A program made the position numbers and the translations under genes. A DNA stretch of 64,000 nucleotides, taken from contig NZ_CP048265.1 in NCBI RefSeq assembly GCF_019469205.1, positions 2,480,001-2,544,000 on the forward strand, given 5' to 3'. The notes beneath the pieces are model-generated. The model did not search any database, was not told the origin of the DNA, and worked only from the letters and a program-made list of their open reading frames with translations. Position 1 is the stretch's first letter, and every line of letters starts with the position of its first letter. This stretch comes from Gilliamella sp. ESL0405. GTDB taxonomy: Bacteria; Pseudomonadota; Gammaproteobacteria; Enterobacterales; Orbaceae. Below, one piece after another: positions 51,227 to 61,064 of this stretch.

Positions 51227-52159
51227 TTAATCATCAATCGTCAAATTACGAGTGGTTAAATCAAACGGTGTCAATTGATACACATAGTAGTTAAGCCAGT
51301 TGCTAAAGAGTAAATAAGCATGGCTTCGCCATGTTGCTTTGGGGGTTAAATCGGGGTTATTTTCCGGAAAATAGTTATAAGGAATATCCGGATTTATTCC
51401 TGCTTTCAAATCCCGATAATACTCATTGGCTAAGGTAAACGAGTCATATTCCGGATGACCGGTGACAAATGCCATACGTTTATCGGCGGTTGCCATTAAA
51501 TAAGGCCCGGCTATATCTGATTCGGCCAAAATCATTAAATCGGTATAGTTTTTAATTTTATCAATCGGAAAATCGGCATACCTTGAATGTGGCGCTAAAA
51601 AAGCATCGTCAAAACCACGGGTTAAAATCGCATTAGGTTGTAAAATTTGGTGTTGATAAACGCCCGATAATTTATGGTTACGGGTGAATTTTGGCAAATC
51701 ATACAGCACATTTAATGCCGCTTGTACCGCCCAACAAACAAACATCGTTGAGGTCACATGCTCTTTTGCCCAAGCGATGATTTGAGCAAGCTTAGGCCAG
51801 TAAACCACATCAGAAAATGCGACTTTACCTAATGGTGCACCGGTAATAATCAATCCGTCAAAATTTTGCTGACAAATATCATCAAAATCACAATAAAAGC
51901 TATTTAAATGTTCAACCGGGGTATTTTTTGATTCACGTTGATCGATACGTAATAACTGGATATTGACTTGTAGTGAAGAGTTAGACAGTAACCGTAAAAA
52001 TTGATTTTCGGTCTCTATTTTTTTGGGCATTAAATTGAGGAACAGGAGCTTAAGCGGTCGAATTTCTTGGGTATTGGCACGAGACGACGTCATCACAAAT
52101 ACATTTTCATTACGAAGCACATCTACAGCAGGTAATGAATCAGGAATACATATTGGCAT
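51227..52159 (-). CDS. metA: Homoserine O-succinyltransferase
   Basis: First committed enzyme of methionine synthesis. Started at [15 protein letters not shown] it has 310 residues or one less, as in E. coli, and AGGAG lies before this ATG. Catalytic Cys is in [16 protein letters not shown], the His in [19 protein letters not shown]. The family block [20 protein letters not shown] is conserved. Tandem MetJ-type boxes precede it. Confidence 0.96.
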   Translation of the reverse strand: MPICIPDSLPAVDVLRNENVFVMTSSRANTQEIRPLKLLFLNLMPKKIETENQFLRLLSNSSLQVNIQLLRIDQRESKNTPVEHLNSFYCDFDDICQQNFDGLIITGAPLGKVAFSDVVYWPKLAQIIAWAKEHVTSTMFVCWAVQAALNVLYDLPKFTRNHKLSGVYQHQILQPNAILTRGFDDAFLAPHSRYADFPIDKIKNYTDLMILAESDIAGPYLMATADKRMAFVTGHPEYDSFTLANEYYRDLKAGINPDIPYNYFPENNPDLTPKATWRSHAYLLFSNWLNYYVYQLTPFDLTTRNLTIDD

Positions 52160-52204
52160 AACAAAACTCCTAAAAAACAATAAATAATTTTAAACCTCTA
52201 AAAT

Positions 52205-52249
52205 AGACGTCTAGAAATCTTTATAGCTAAATATAATGTGTTTTAGCAA
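52205..52249 (-). promoter_or_regulatory. metA promoter with MetJ boxes
   Basis: On the minus strand TTGCTA (52244-52249) and TATAAA (52220-52225) are 18 bp apart. Adjacent and overlapping the -10 are two 8-bp met boxes: AGATTTCT (52213-52220) and the perfect consensus AGACGTCT (52205-52212). MetJ needs at least two adjacent boxes, which is met here. Confidence 0.72.
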
Positions 52250-52438
52250 GTTTGTCGAGAATTTTATCAGATATATTCGGATAAGATATTTCAAACAAAA
52301 TCAGACAAATAGTCATGATTACTGATGATTATTCGCACGGATTAATCATGCTTATATTACGATATGATTTGACCGGTGAAACAGCGTAGTAAATAACGTA
52401 TTTAAGTGCATGTTAAAAAGAATGATTAAAAAATATGG

Positions 52439-53251
52439 TTAAAAAGCCCGTGTATCGGTACGCCAGGTATCGGCTGTCAATGCTTCACCAAAATAGCTAT
52501 TGATCAGCTTTTGGGTGATATCACTTAATGGCGAGGCTAATACTTCTGCGGTATTGCCGGATTCGACAAGATCGCCATTATGCATCACTAAAATTTCGTC
52601 GCTGATATGTTTCATCATGCCGATATCCTGAGTAACATACACATACGAGATATTTTGCTCAGCTTGCAGTGAAAGCATTAAATTGACAATCTGCGAACGC
52701 ATAGAGATATCTAAAGCGGCTAACGCCTCGTCGAGAATAATCACCTTAGGTTTTAAAATCAGTGCCCGAGCTAGTGCAACACGCTGTTTTTGCCCAGCGG
52801 CCATGACTGACGGATAATAAGAAGCATGTTCCGGCAATAGTCCGACTTGTTTTAATACGCCACTGATCATCTTTTCCCGTTCAAAAGCATCATACTGAGT
52901 ATTGCACTTTAACGGTATTTCGAGCAATTGACCAATGCGTAGCCTTGGATCGAACGAGCTTTCAACATGTTGGAAGATCATACGAATTAATTGAGAACGG
53001 GAACTGAAATCACCATACTCGACTTTGCTACCGTCGATCCATATATCACCGCTATCGGGTTTAATCATACCGACCAACATTTTAGCCAATGTTGATTTAC
53101 CGGAGCCATTTTGCCCAATAATGGCTAAGGTTTTGCCTTCGTTTAATGAGAAGGATATCGGTTTAACAGCATCGATATACAAATGCCCAAACAGACCTTT
53201 TGGGATCTTAAATCGCTTTGATAAGTTACGCACTTTTAATATTGGATTCAT
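52439..53251 (-). CDS. sapF: Peptide ABC transporter ATP-binding protein SapF
   Basis: A 270-residue ABC ATPase. Walker A is IIGQNGSGKSTLAK and Walker B VIILDEALAALD. The signature is MAAGQKQRVALARAL in place of LSGGQ, a deviation that SapF of enterobacteria shares. The C-terminus FGEALTADTWR is also SapF-specific. Partner of SapD in the Sap system, linked to antimicrobial-peptide resistance and K+ uptake by Trk. Last of sapB-C-D-F. Confidence 0.93.
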   Translation of the reverse strand: MNPILKVRNLSKRFKIPKGLFGHLYIDAVKPISFSLNEGKTLAIIGQNGSGKSTLAKMLVGMIKPDSGDIWIDGSKVEYGDFSSRSQLIRMIFQHVESSFDPRLRIGQLLEIPLKCNTQYDAFEREKMISGVLKQVGLLPEHASYYPSVMAAGQKQRVALARALILKPKVIILDEALAALDISMRSQIVNLMLSLQAEQNISYVYVTQDIGMMKHISDEILVMHNGDLVESGNTAEVLASPLSDITQKLINSYFGEALTADTWRTDTRAF

Positions 53252-53273
53252 GTTATCTTCCTACTATCTATGG

Positions 53274-54263
53274 TTACTCATCAATATTTAAAGGAAAGTG
53301 GCAAGCAACTGCATGATCTTTTATCGGAATAAGTTCGGGTGCTTGAATACATTTTTTTTGCGCATACGGACAACGAGGACCCAACCGACAACCGATCGGT
53401 AAATGTTCTAGTGAAGGAATAACACCGGGCAAAGTATTTAACGGACTTTTGTGCGGCATTGATTTACCAAAATCGGGGATCGCATAAATCAAAGCTTGAG
53501 TATAGGGGTGATAAGGCGACTTGATCAGATCTTCACTATCAGCAACTTCTACCGTTTGACCACAATAAAGGACATTAATGCGATCTGTCCACCTTGTTAC
53601 CATTTGTAGATCATGACTAATGAGCAAAATGGTGGTCCCCATATTTTGATTCATACTCGCCAATAACCGAAAGATTTGGGCTTCGGTTGTGGCTTCCATT
53701 GCGTTAGTTGGCTCATCGGCAATCAGTAATTTAGGCTGATTTGCCAGTGCAATGGCTATCATGACTTTTTGACATTCGCCTTCGGTTAGTTCAAATGGAT
53801 AAGATTTTAAGATCTCTTTATGATCTTTAATCCCAACCCGATGTAAAAGTTCGATCGCCCGATTTTTTCGCCAAAATAGGCGTTGCCAAAAGTGTCCTTT
53901 AAACGTTCGACGAGGAATCGCTTCAATTAATTGTTGCCCGATTTTCATGGAAGGATCTAAGCACGACTGAGGCTCTTGGAACACCATTGAGATATTGGCA
54001 CTGATCACTTTACGACGCTGTTTTGGCGTCAATTTGAGCAGATCAATATCATTAAAATAGAATCTATCGGCTGAAATTTTCCAATTATGATTGGTGACCC
54101 CTAAAATAGCTTTAGCAATCAGGCTCTTACCCGAACCAGACTCACCCACTAGCCCACGAATTTCACCTTCAGACAGTTTTAAATTGACCCGATCAATGGC
54201 ACGCAACAGACCGTCAGGCGTGATAAATTCTATGGTTAAATTTCGAATATCTAACAATGCCAT
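53274..54263 (-). CDS. sapD: Peptide ABC transporter ATP-binding protein SapD
   Basis: A 329-residue oligopeptide-type ABC ATPase. It has Walker [14 protein letters not shown], signature [19 protein letters not shown] (the SapD form) and Walker [15 protein letters not shown]-terminal Cys-rich region follows ([17 protein letters not shown]), seen in OppD/DppD relatives. In E. coli SapD alone supports Trk potassium uptake. It starts 2 bp after sapC. Confidence 0.94.
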   Translation of the reverse strand: MALLDIRNLTIEFITPDGLLRAIDRVNLKLSEGEIRGLVGESGSGKSLIAKAILGVTNHNWKISADRFYFNDIDLLKLTPKQRRKVISANISMVFQEPQSCLDPSMKIGQQLIEAIPRRTFKGHFWQRLFWRKNRAIELLHRVGIKDHKEILKSYPFELTEGECQKVMIAIALANQPKLLIADEPTNAMEATTEAQIFRLLASMNQNMGTTILLISHDLQMVTRWTDRINVLYCGQTVEVADSEDLIKSPYHPYTQALIYAIPDFGKSMPHKSPLNTLPGVIPSLEHLPIGCRLGPRCPYAQKKCIQAPELIPIKDHAVACHFPLNIDE

Positions 54264-54265
54264 AA

Positions 54266-55126
54266 TTATTGCCCTGCTCGTTGGCCATATAATCCATAAT
54301 TGAATAAATAAACCAGTGTAATTGTAGCAGAAACAGCCAATCCCGGCGCTAAAAATGCTAAAAAGTTGGTGTCGATAATATCTTTCATGGTATACATCAT
54401 CATCCCTAAATCAGGCCGTGAATAGTCATTGGCAAAGCCTAAAAAAGTGATAGTGGTCATCGCTAAGATAATTGACCCAAACAGTGAAACAATTTCCGTT
54501 AAATAAAGCGGTAAAATATTTGGCAAAATATAGTGATTTAAAATGGTAAAACGTGACAAGCCGTCTAGTCGATAGGCGGTAATGTATGTCTTATTCCACT
54601 CTTTTATCACTCGCTGATGAATATTATAAATAAAGCGTGGGGCATAAGATAAACCGATAATAATTAATACGTTGGTAATATCATCTCCCAGCAATAAACT
54701 GACAACAATGACCCCCAGCAGTGGCGGTACCACCATAAAGAATCGAAAGATAAAAAGAATGAATGGCCGTATAAAAGCGACAAAAAACATCAAATAATTA
54801 ATTATCCCGCCAATTACAACCACATAAAATACCGCTTTTAAAGTCATGGACATTGTGGAGCGATAACCGATTAATAGATAATCAAAAATATCTTGCCCTT
54901 GATGATTGGTGCCCAATATATGATTGATATCACCATTTGCCCACCATGCCGGCGGTAACGAAGCAACATAAATTGGATTTAAATGGGCATGGAAAAACCA
55001 TTTAGTCGACACTGCCACAAAGGTGATTGCTAATATGCCATAAAAGCCGACAATCGAGTAAAGATTACTATGAAGCTTATTAAAAAATAACTTAATGTTT
55101 TTTAATATATTAGCTGAGTTATACAT
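54266..55126 (-). CDS. sapC: Peptide ABC transporter permease SapC
   Basis: A 286-residue inner-membrane permease of the DppC/OppC group, started at [12 protein letters not shown]. That ATG overlaps the end of sapB by eight bases and AAGGAG lies inside the sapB tail. It has about six helices; the permease EAA-like loop is [19 protein letters not shown]. It is divergent from E. coli SapC in sequence but fits by position and size. Confidence 0.82.
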   Translation of the reverse strand: MYNSANILKNIKLFFNKLHSNLYSIVGFYGILAITFVAVSTKWFFHAHLNPIYVASLPPAWWANGDINHILGTNHQGQDIFDYLLIGYRSTMSMTLKAVFYVVVIGGIINYLMFFVAFIRPFILFIFRFFMVVPPLLGVIVVSLLLGDDITNVLIIIGLSYAPRFIYNIHQRVIKEWNKTYITAYRLDGLSRFTILNHYILPNILPLYLTEIVSLFGSIILAMTTITFLGFANDYSRPDLGMMMYTMKDIIDTNFLAFLAPGLAVSATITLVYLFNYGLYGQRAGQ

Positions 55127-56048
55127 AATGCTCCTTACGGCGCAGTGGATAAATCGCAACAGCGGTTATTTCACCTAATAGGGTTAATAAACTAATCACT
55201 GTCCCACAAGCAAGAATAGCAATGGAGATAATAAAATAGTTGTGATGACGATATGCTATCATCACCCACTGCCCTAAGCCAACCCGATTAAAGAGAATTT
55301 CGATCACCATAGTTGAAAATAACAGTGTCGTGGTATTATAGGTCAACTGCGGTATCGTGTTCGGAATTGAATTAGGTAATAAATGACGTCGTAACACTCT
55401 AAAGGGTGAACGTTCCCGAATAATCGCCATTTTAATATAATTTTGCCGTGAGGTACTTTTGACATTTTGGCTAATTAATTGAATTGTCATAATACTTGGC
55501 TGAATGGCAAGTATAATTGTTGGCAGCATCAGATAATGGAGTTGATCAAGTATCGCACTTAGCTTATCTGTTCTTGATGAAGTAAAAATATCCAACAAAG
55601 AAACACCGGATACCGAAGGCGATACGTTATAGTTAATCAATACCGTCCAATTTGGTGATATTAAGTGCATCACCACCACAACCAGCATGACTATCGGGCA
55701 AGAATAAAATAGCAGACAGCTCAATCGAATCGAACTATTAAGCCAATTAATGTTACTAAGACCCAATAAAATACCGAGCGGTAAACCAATGAGTAACGCT
55801 ACGATTAACGCCAAAATACACAGCTCAAAAGTCGCTAATAAAGTGTGTAAAAATGGCACGGTTTCACCCGACATCAATCTAAATTGTCCTTGTAGCAATT
55901 GCTTGAAAAAAGCTATATAGGCATCGCTAAAATTCAGATTTTGAAAGGTGGAATGAGGAACAAAATAGACAAGACAAAAGCTAATCTGAGCCAGTACGCA
56001 GATAATAAATAAAAACGTTACTATTTTTTTAAATATATAGGTAATCAT
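55119..56048 (-). CDS. sapB: Peptide ABC transporter permease SapB
   Basis: A 309-residue DppB/OppB-type permease with a long N-terminal periplasmic loop and six helices. The loop RRHLLPNSIPNTIPQLTYNT is the cytoplasmic EAA-type motif. It is the first sap gene here. The substrate-binding protein gene sapA, normally directly upstream, is missing; the next gene upstream is rne. Confidence 0.85.
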   Translation of the reverse strand: MITYIFKKIVTFLFIICVLAQISFCLVYFVPHSTFQNLNFSDAYIAFFKQLLQGQFRLMSGETVPFLHTLLATFELCILALIVALLIGLPLGILLGLSNINWLNSSIRLSCLLFYSCPIVMLVVVVMHLISPNWTVLINYNVSPSVSGVSLLDIFTSSRTDKLSAILDQLHYLMLPTIILAIQPSIMTIQLISQNVKSTSRQNYIKMAIIRERSPFRVLRRHLLPNSIPNTIPQLTYNTTTLLFSTMVIEILFNRVGLGQWVMIAYRHHNYFIISIAILACGTVISLLTLLGEITAVAIYPLRRKEHYV

Positions 56049-56077
56049 TGTTTATCTTTATCGCTTTAGTGATTGAT

Positions 56078-56109
56078 AAAATAACGGTGAAGATTATCAC
56101 CGTTATTTT
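56078..56109 (-). terminator. rne terminator
   Basis: AAAATAACGGTGA (56078-56090) pairs perfectly with TCACCGTTATTTT (56097-56109) around a 6-nt loop, between rne and sapB. The T-tail is four residues long in each direction. Confidence 0.75.
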
Positions 56110-56123
56110 AGATGAAGTATCGA

Positions 56124-58895
56124 TTAGTCATCCGATACCATTGGTTTGCCTGCGGCGGCATAAGCATGGTCTTGAGCACTTAAACCACCAGCATTCCCTT
56201 TACCGGCATAATTATAATCTGACTCTTGTCGTGATTTTATTTCTGCTTCACTGACAACATAATCAGGCGCTGGCGCTTTGGTCATTGCTGAAGAGGCGCT
56301 ACCGGTTGATGAATGCGTGGTGTCAGTCGTTTGCTCAGTTTCAGTTTCAATTTTAGTTTCAGTCGCCGCTTCTTGCTCAGGCTCTGATACCAGTTCGAGT
56401 TGTTGCGGTACTTGTTGCTCAGACTTTTGCTCACTTGCCACAACGCTTTTTGTTGTTTGCGGCGCAACCGCTTCACTTACCTCAACTGTTTGCTCAACAG
56501 CATCCCCATTGCTACTCACTTCATCTTCCGGTTTAACAATAACCGGTAATAACAGTGAAGGGATCACAACTCGTGTTGGTGTATTTGATTGAGTTTGGCT
56601 GACCACTTGACTGTAGTCAATAGCAACCCGACCCAAAGCCAACTCTAACGATGCCGCAGCAAATGGTAATGGCATTGGTGAGGTTTTCAGCTCATTATTT
56701 TTCAACCGACGCTTATTACGTGGCCCATTCATACGTAAATGACGGGATGTACGACGTTGGCGTTTAGGTTGAGCGTCCGATGCGGCCGTTTGAGTCTCAT
56801 CACGCACAATTACCGGTAATAATAACGACGGAATAACAACACGCTCTTGCTGAGCAGGTGCGGTAGCTTCGCTATTTTTTACCCGAACACTTTTGGTTAA
56901 TGCACGTTGCTGACGTCTTGGTTTAACCTCTTTGACCTTCGGTTGCGGCGCTTCATTAACGGTTTTTTCTGCTTTAACATTGTTATTGGCATTGTTATTA
57001 GCATTAGCATTGTTGTTCGCATTATTGTTTTGTTTACTGCGACGATTATTGCTGCGAGTTGTCTCTTTTACTTCATCGCTCGCGGCATTATTGCTATTGT
57101 TCGCTGTATGATTATTTTTGTTGTTACGTCGACGATTATTCGAACGTTGGTTATCACGTTTACGGGTCGGTTTCGGTTTAACCTCTGGTTCCGGCTCCGG
57201 TTTTTTCGCAACAAATAGGTTACGAATTTTGCTAAACAGACCACCAAATAAACCGGTCGATTTTTCAACCTTCGGCTCGTTGTTCGCTTTGCCGGTACCA
57301 CACGCTTCAACTTTAGGACCGGATAAGACCGCTTGTTCAACCACAACTTCGGCAACTTGCTCTTCTTCTTCGTCTTCAAGTTCACGAATCAATTTCGGTA
57401 GATTGTAACTTAACACATCAGTTTCTTCGCCAGTACGCTTACGGATCACTTTATAAAGCGGTGTTTCCATTTCTTCATCAGCGGCAATGACGATTTTGAC
57501 ATCCGGATGCATTCTTTCAATATTGGTAATGGCTCGTCTTTTTTCGTTCAGCAAGTAACTGGCGATCGGCACCGGCACAATCACATCGATTTGAACAGTA
57601 TTATCTTTCATCGCTTCTTCTTGAATTAAACGAAGAATCGAGAGCGATAATGAATTGTTATCCCGTACCGTACCTGTACCTTGACAACGAGGACAAATAT
57701 GATGCGTTGCTTCACGTAACGACGGGCTTAATCGCTGGCGAGACATCTCAAGTAAACCAAAGCGAGAAATACGGGTTGTTTGTATTCTTGCTCTATCGGT
57801 TTTCATCGCCTCTTTTAAGCGGTTTTCAACTTCACGTTGATTACGTACCGGCGTCATATCGATAAAGTCGATAACAATTAAGCCACCTAAGTCACGTAAA
57901 CGTAACTGGCGGGCAATCTCTTCTGCCGCTTCTAAGTTAGTATTAAATGCGGTCTCTTCAATATCACTCCCCCGAATTGATTTAGCGGAGTTAATATCAA
58001 TTGCAGTTAATGCTTCTGTTGCATCAATCACAATCGAACCACCAGAAGGTAACCTGACTTCACGTTGGAAAGCCGATTCAATTTGCCCTTCAATTTGGAA
58101 ATGGTTAAATAAAGGCACATCACCGTCATACAATTTAAGACGATTAACATACTCAACCCGCCCTAAATCAACTAAACGTTTTTTAGCAATTTCGAGCACT
58201 TTCGGATTATCGATTAAAATATCACCAACATCATCACGTAAATAATCACGAAAAGCACGGGTGATAATATCACTTTCTTTATGAATCAAACTCGGTGCCG
58301 GGTGATTTTTAGCTTCGTTTTGAATGGCTGTCCAATAGGTAACCAGTGCATTTAAATCTTGTTGTAACTCTTCCTGACTTTTGCCCACACCAGCTGTTCT
58401 AGCGATAACGCCCATACCTTTTGGCTTTTCTAAGGCATCAATGATACGTTTTAAATCATCACGATCTTCACCTTCAATACGGCGTGATACACCGCCGGCA
58501 CGTGGATCGTTTGGCATTAAAACAAGATAACTACCGGCAAGGCTAATATAGGTTGTTAACGCCGCCCCTTTTTTGCCTCGAATCTCTTTTTCAATTTGAA
58601 TTAAAACTTCCTGACCTTCTTGTAAATGTTTAATACTACGACGACCAGAAATATTAGACGGGAAATAACTTTCAGCGATCTCTTTTAACGGTAGGAAACC
58701 ATCTCGCTCACCACCATAAGAGACAAAAGCGGCTTCTAAACTTGGATTGATTTTAGTGATTTTACCTTTGTATATATTGGCTTTTTTTTGCTCATGTCCA
58801 AGACTTTCGATATCTAAATCATACAAGCGTTGGCCATCAACAAGGGCAACACGCAGCTCTTCTTGCTGGGTTGCGTTGATCAGCATTCTTTTCAT
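56124..58895 (-). CDS. rne: Ribonuclease E
   Basis: A 923-residue endoribonuclease and degradosome scaffold. The N-terminus MKRMLINATQQEELRVALVDG matches E. coli. The catalytic half includes the S1 domain, 5' sensor, DNase I-like site (VIDATEALTAIDINSAKS, DFIDMTPVRNQREVE) and the zinc-link CPRCQGTG near residue 404. From about residue 510 it is a low-complexity scaffold rich in Arg, Asn and Glu. In it the segment RVVIPSLLLPVIV occurs twice (near residues 683 and 774). It is shorter than the E. coli protein (1061). Confidence 0.97.
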   Translation of the reverse strand: MKRMLINATQQEELRVALVDGQRLYDLDIESLGHEQKKANIYKGKITKINPSLEAAFVSYGGERDGFLPLKEIAESYFPSNISGRRSIKHLQEGQEVLIQIEKEIRGKKGAALTTYISLAGSYLVLMPNDPRAGGVSRRIEGEDRDDLKRIIDALEKPKGMGVIARTAGVGKSQEELQQDLNALVTYWTAIQNEAKNHPAPSLIHKESDIITRAFRDYLRDDVGDILIDNPKVLEIAKKRLVDLGRVEYVNRLKLYDGDVPLFNHFQIEGQIESAFQREVRLPSGGSIVIDATEALTAIDINSAKSIRGSDIEETAFNTNLEAAEEIARQLRLRDLGGLIVIDFIDMTPVRNQREVENRLKEAMKTDRARIQTTRISRFGLLEMSRQRLSPSLREATHHICPRCQGTGTVRDNNSLSLSILRLIQEEAMKDNTVQIDVIVPVPIASYLLNEKRRAITNIERMHPDVKIVIAADEEMETPLYKVIRKRTGEETDVLSYNLPKLIRELEDEEEEQVAEVVVEQAVLSGPKVEACGTGKANNEPKVEKSTGLFGGLFSKIRNLFVAKKPEPEPEVKPKPTRKRDNQRSNNRRRNNKNNHTANNSNNAASDEVKETTRSNNRRSKQNNNANNNANANNNANNNVKAEKTVNEAPQPKVKEVKPRRQQRALTKSVRVKNSEATAPAQQERVVIPSLLLPVIVRDETQTAASDAQPKRQRRTSRHLRMNGPRNKRRLKNNELKTSPMPLPFAAASLELALGRVAIDYSQVVSQTQSNTPTRVVIPSLLLPVIVKPEDEVSSNGDAVEQTVEVSEAVAPQTTKSVVASEQKSEQQVPQQLELVSEPEQEAATETKIETETEQTTDTTHSSTGSASSAMTKAPAPDYVVSEAEIKSRQESDYNYAGKGNAGGLSAQDHAYAAAGKPMVSDD

Positions 58896-59496
58896 TATTC
58901 TACACTCTTAATTAATCTTAATTAATTGTAGGTAGGATTTTATTATTAATAAATGCTTATTTTAACAATGATAAATAATGCTACTGACTAAATATTCTCG
59001 TATACGGCATTCATTATTTTATTTGTGTTATTTTTGTTATTATTTTATGTGAATCCTGTATAACGCAAACAATATCAATACGATACTTCACTTTAGAACT
59101 AATGGTTGCAAAAACTAACTTTTAATTCAAAAGATTGGTGCAATTTGTCAACACCATTAAACTTATTACTATTGATATTATTGCTATGATTAATTTGCAA
59201 ACTTCGGTTTGTAAGCGACTTTTGGCAAACCAATTAAATCTTTATATGATTGTTTAAAATAAACATATTATTTAATTATAATAATTCTACTTACGCTATT
59301 TTATTTTTTGATAAATTGTAATGTCTAACGCCATTGCTGCATTACACGGATAAAATTATCCCCGCTTATTATTCACGTTTCAGCGAAGGATAGCAAGTAA
59401 ATTAAACTTGCTATTTTATCGACAGTTAGCCAATCTTTTTTTAATTTTGCCAAGATACTATTGATAATATTAACAATATGGTTGTTATAGTGATAA
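58896..59496. other. rne upstream region
   Basis: A 600-bp AT-rich gap between rne and the repeat array. In enterobacteria rne has a long leader that RNase E itself recognises, and this gap could hold such a leader on the minus strand; GGTTTG/CAAACC (near 59205-59235) is one possible stem. The dyad GGATAA-AA-TTATCC lies near 59348. I see no gene. Confidence 0.45.
59390..59417 (+). terminator. Terminator-like hairpin before array B
   Basis: ATAGCAAGT (59390-59398) pairs perfectly with ACTTGCTAT (59406-59414) around a 7-nt loop and is followed by TTTTA on the plus strand. There is no plus-strand gene before it. Confidence 0.45.
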
Positions 59497-59590
59497 TTTT
59501 ATACTGAAACGTGGGTATTTTCTGAAAGTTCTTATCAAGATTTGGTGTTTTTTGCTTAAACACCTATGTTTTCTGAAACTTCTTGACAAG

Positions 59591-59954
59591 GTTTTTATTT
59601 CGTTAAAAGTTGCGGTTTTTTGGTTTGCAGGTTTCGGACGCTGTTGATTGGTTGATATTTTCATTACGGTGTCTGCGTCCGAATTAGGGGGATTTTATGC
59701 GAAATCCCCCTAATAACCCCCTCGCAGCACCACCCAAAGCGGTCTTCGACTGCCCTCCGCCTTCGTTCGGTCTTAACGCACCGGCGCTGATTTGTTCCGG
59801 ACAAAGCAGCGCCTCGCCAAACATCCCTGTTTGGCGTGCTAACCTCACTCAGTTGTCGGCGCTTTGTGAAGGTGCGGGTTGGTGCATTTGTTTGCTTTTG
59901 TGGAAGGTAAGGATTAGGGTTTGGGAATATTTTGGAAATATCTTAAACATTTGT
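59591..59954 (+). ncRNA. Core 1, candidate structured element
   Basis: A 364-bp core. Hairpins visible on the plus strand: TGCGG/TTGCA with two G-U pairs (59611-59629); TTCGGACGC/GCGTCCGAA (59633-59641, 59675-59683); TTAGGGGGATTT/AAATCCCCCTAA (59684-59713); GGCGCTG-TTTGT stem with TCCGG loop (59783-59813); and CGCCAAACA/TGTTTGGCG with TCCC loop (59815-59836). An 89-codon frame from the ATG in the loop at 59697 is open but probably accidental. Whether it is transcribed is unknown. Confidence 0.5.
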
Positions 59955-60048
59955 TTTTATACTTAAACATGGGTATTTTCTGAAAGTTCTTGTCAAGGGT
60001 TTGTGTTTTTTGCTTAAACGCCTATGTTTTCTGAAACTTTTTGACAAG

Positions 60049-60411
60049 GTTTTTATTTCGTTAAAAGTTGCGGTTTTTTGGTTTGCAGGTTTCGGACGTT
60101 GTTGATTGGTTGATATTTTCATTTTGGTGTCTGCGTCCGAATAGGGGGATTTTATGCGAAATCCCCCTAATAACCCCCTCGCAGCACCACCCAAAGCGGT
60201 CTTCGACTGCCCTCCGCCTTCGTTCGGTCTTAACGCACCGGCGCTGATTTGTTCCGGACAAAGCAGCGCCTTACTAAACATTCTTGTTTGGCGTGCTAAC
60301 CTCTCTCCGTTGTCGGCGATTTATGAAGGTGCGGTCTGGTGCACTTGTTTGCTTTTGTGGAAGGTAAGGATTAGGGGTTGGGAATATTTTGGAAATATCT
60401 TAAACTTTTGT
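60049..60411 (+). ncRNA. Core 2, candidate structured element
   Basis: Second copy, 363 bp. Compared with core 1, the outer stem reads TTCGGACGT against GCGTCCGAA (a U-G pair replaces C-G), and the last hairpin reads CTAAACA/TGTTTGG (U-G replacing C-G). The frame from ATG 60154 stays open, but several changes alter residues. Confidence 0.5.
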
Positions 60412-60505
60412 TTTTATACTTAAACATGGGTATTTTCTGAAAATTCTTGTCAACATTTCGTGTTTTTTGCTTAAACATCTATATTTTCTGAAAGTTTTTG
60501 ACAAG

Positions 60506-60869
60506 GTTTTTATTTCGTTAAAAGTTGCGGTTTTTTGGTTTGCAGGTTTCGGACGCTGTTGATTGGTTGATATTTTCATTATGGTGTCTGCGTCCGAATT
60601 AGGGGGATTTTTTGCGAAATCCCCCTAATAACCCCCTCGCAGCACCACCCAAAGCGGTCTTCGACTGCCCTCCGCCTTCGTTCGGTCTTAACGCACCGGC
60701 GCTGATTTGTTCCGGACAAAGCAGCGCCTTACTAAACATTCTTGTTTGGCGTGCTAACCTCTCTCCGTTGTCGGCGCTTTGTGAAGGTGCGGTCTGGTGC
60801 ACTTGTTTGTTTTTGTGGAAGGTAAGGATTAGGGTTTGGGAATATTTTGGAAATATCTTAAACTTTTGT
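60506..60869 (+). ncRNA. Core 3, candidate structured element
   Basis: Third copy, 364 bp. It has TTG in place of ATG in the loop of the TTAGGGGG hairpin. It keeps all hairpins seen in core 1, with the CTAAACA variant of the last stem. It is followed by the final motif pair of array B. Confidence 0.5.
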
Positions 60870-61064
60870 TTTTATACTGAAACATAGGTATTTTCTGAAA
60901 GTTCTTGTCAAGGGGTTGTGTTTTTTCTTAAACACCTATGTTTTCTGAAACTTCTTGACATTTTGGTGCACTTTATCATGATGCGAGAAAGATTATCGTG
61001 TATATCGCAATACAATCAGTATAATACGACAATAATATAGCAATAAAAGAGATTTAGATTGTTA

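Larger units (their letters stand above)
59497..60960 (+). repeat. Tandem motif-core array B (three cores)
   Basis: Four motif pairs and three cores alternate. First motifs of each pair start (TTTTATACT) at 59497, 59955, 60412 and 60870, giving periods of 458, 457 and 458 bp. Each pair is two motifs about 50 bp apart: type 1 (head TTTTATACT, tail GAAAGTTCTTGTCAAG) and type 2 (head TTGCTTAAACACC, tail GAAACTTCTTGACAAG). The array ends abruptly at 60960 inside the tail of a type 2 motif. GC is visibly higher in the cores than in surrounding DNA. Confidence 0.95.

Noticed and set aside
59697-60887. Conserved small proteins (MRNPPNNPLAAPPK type) and antisense frames in the repeat cores
   Set aside because: They overlap on both strands, start in a hairpin loop with ATG or TTG, lack ribosome-binding sites, vary mostly at the residue level, and are frame-shifted in core 5.
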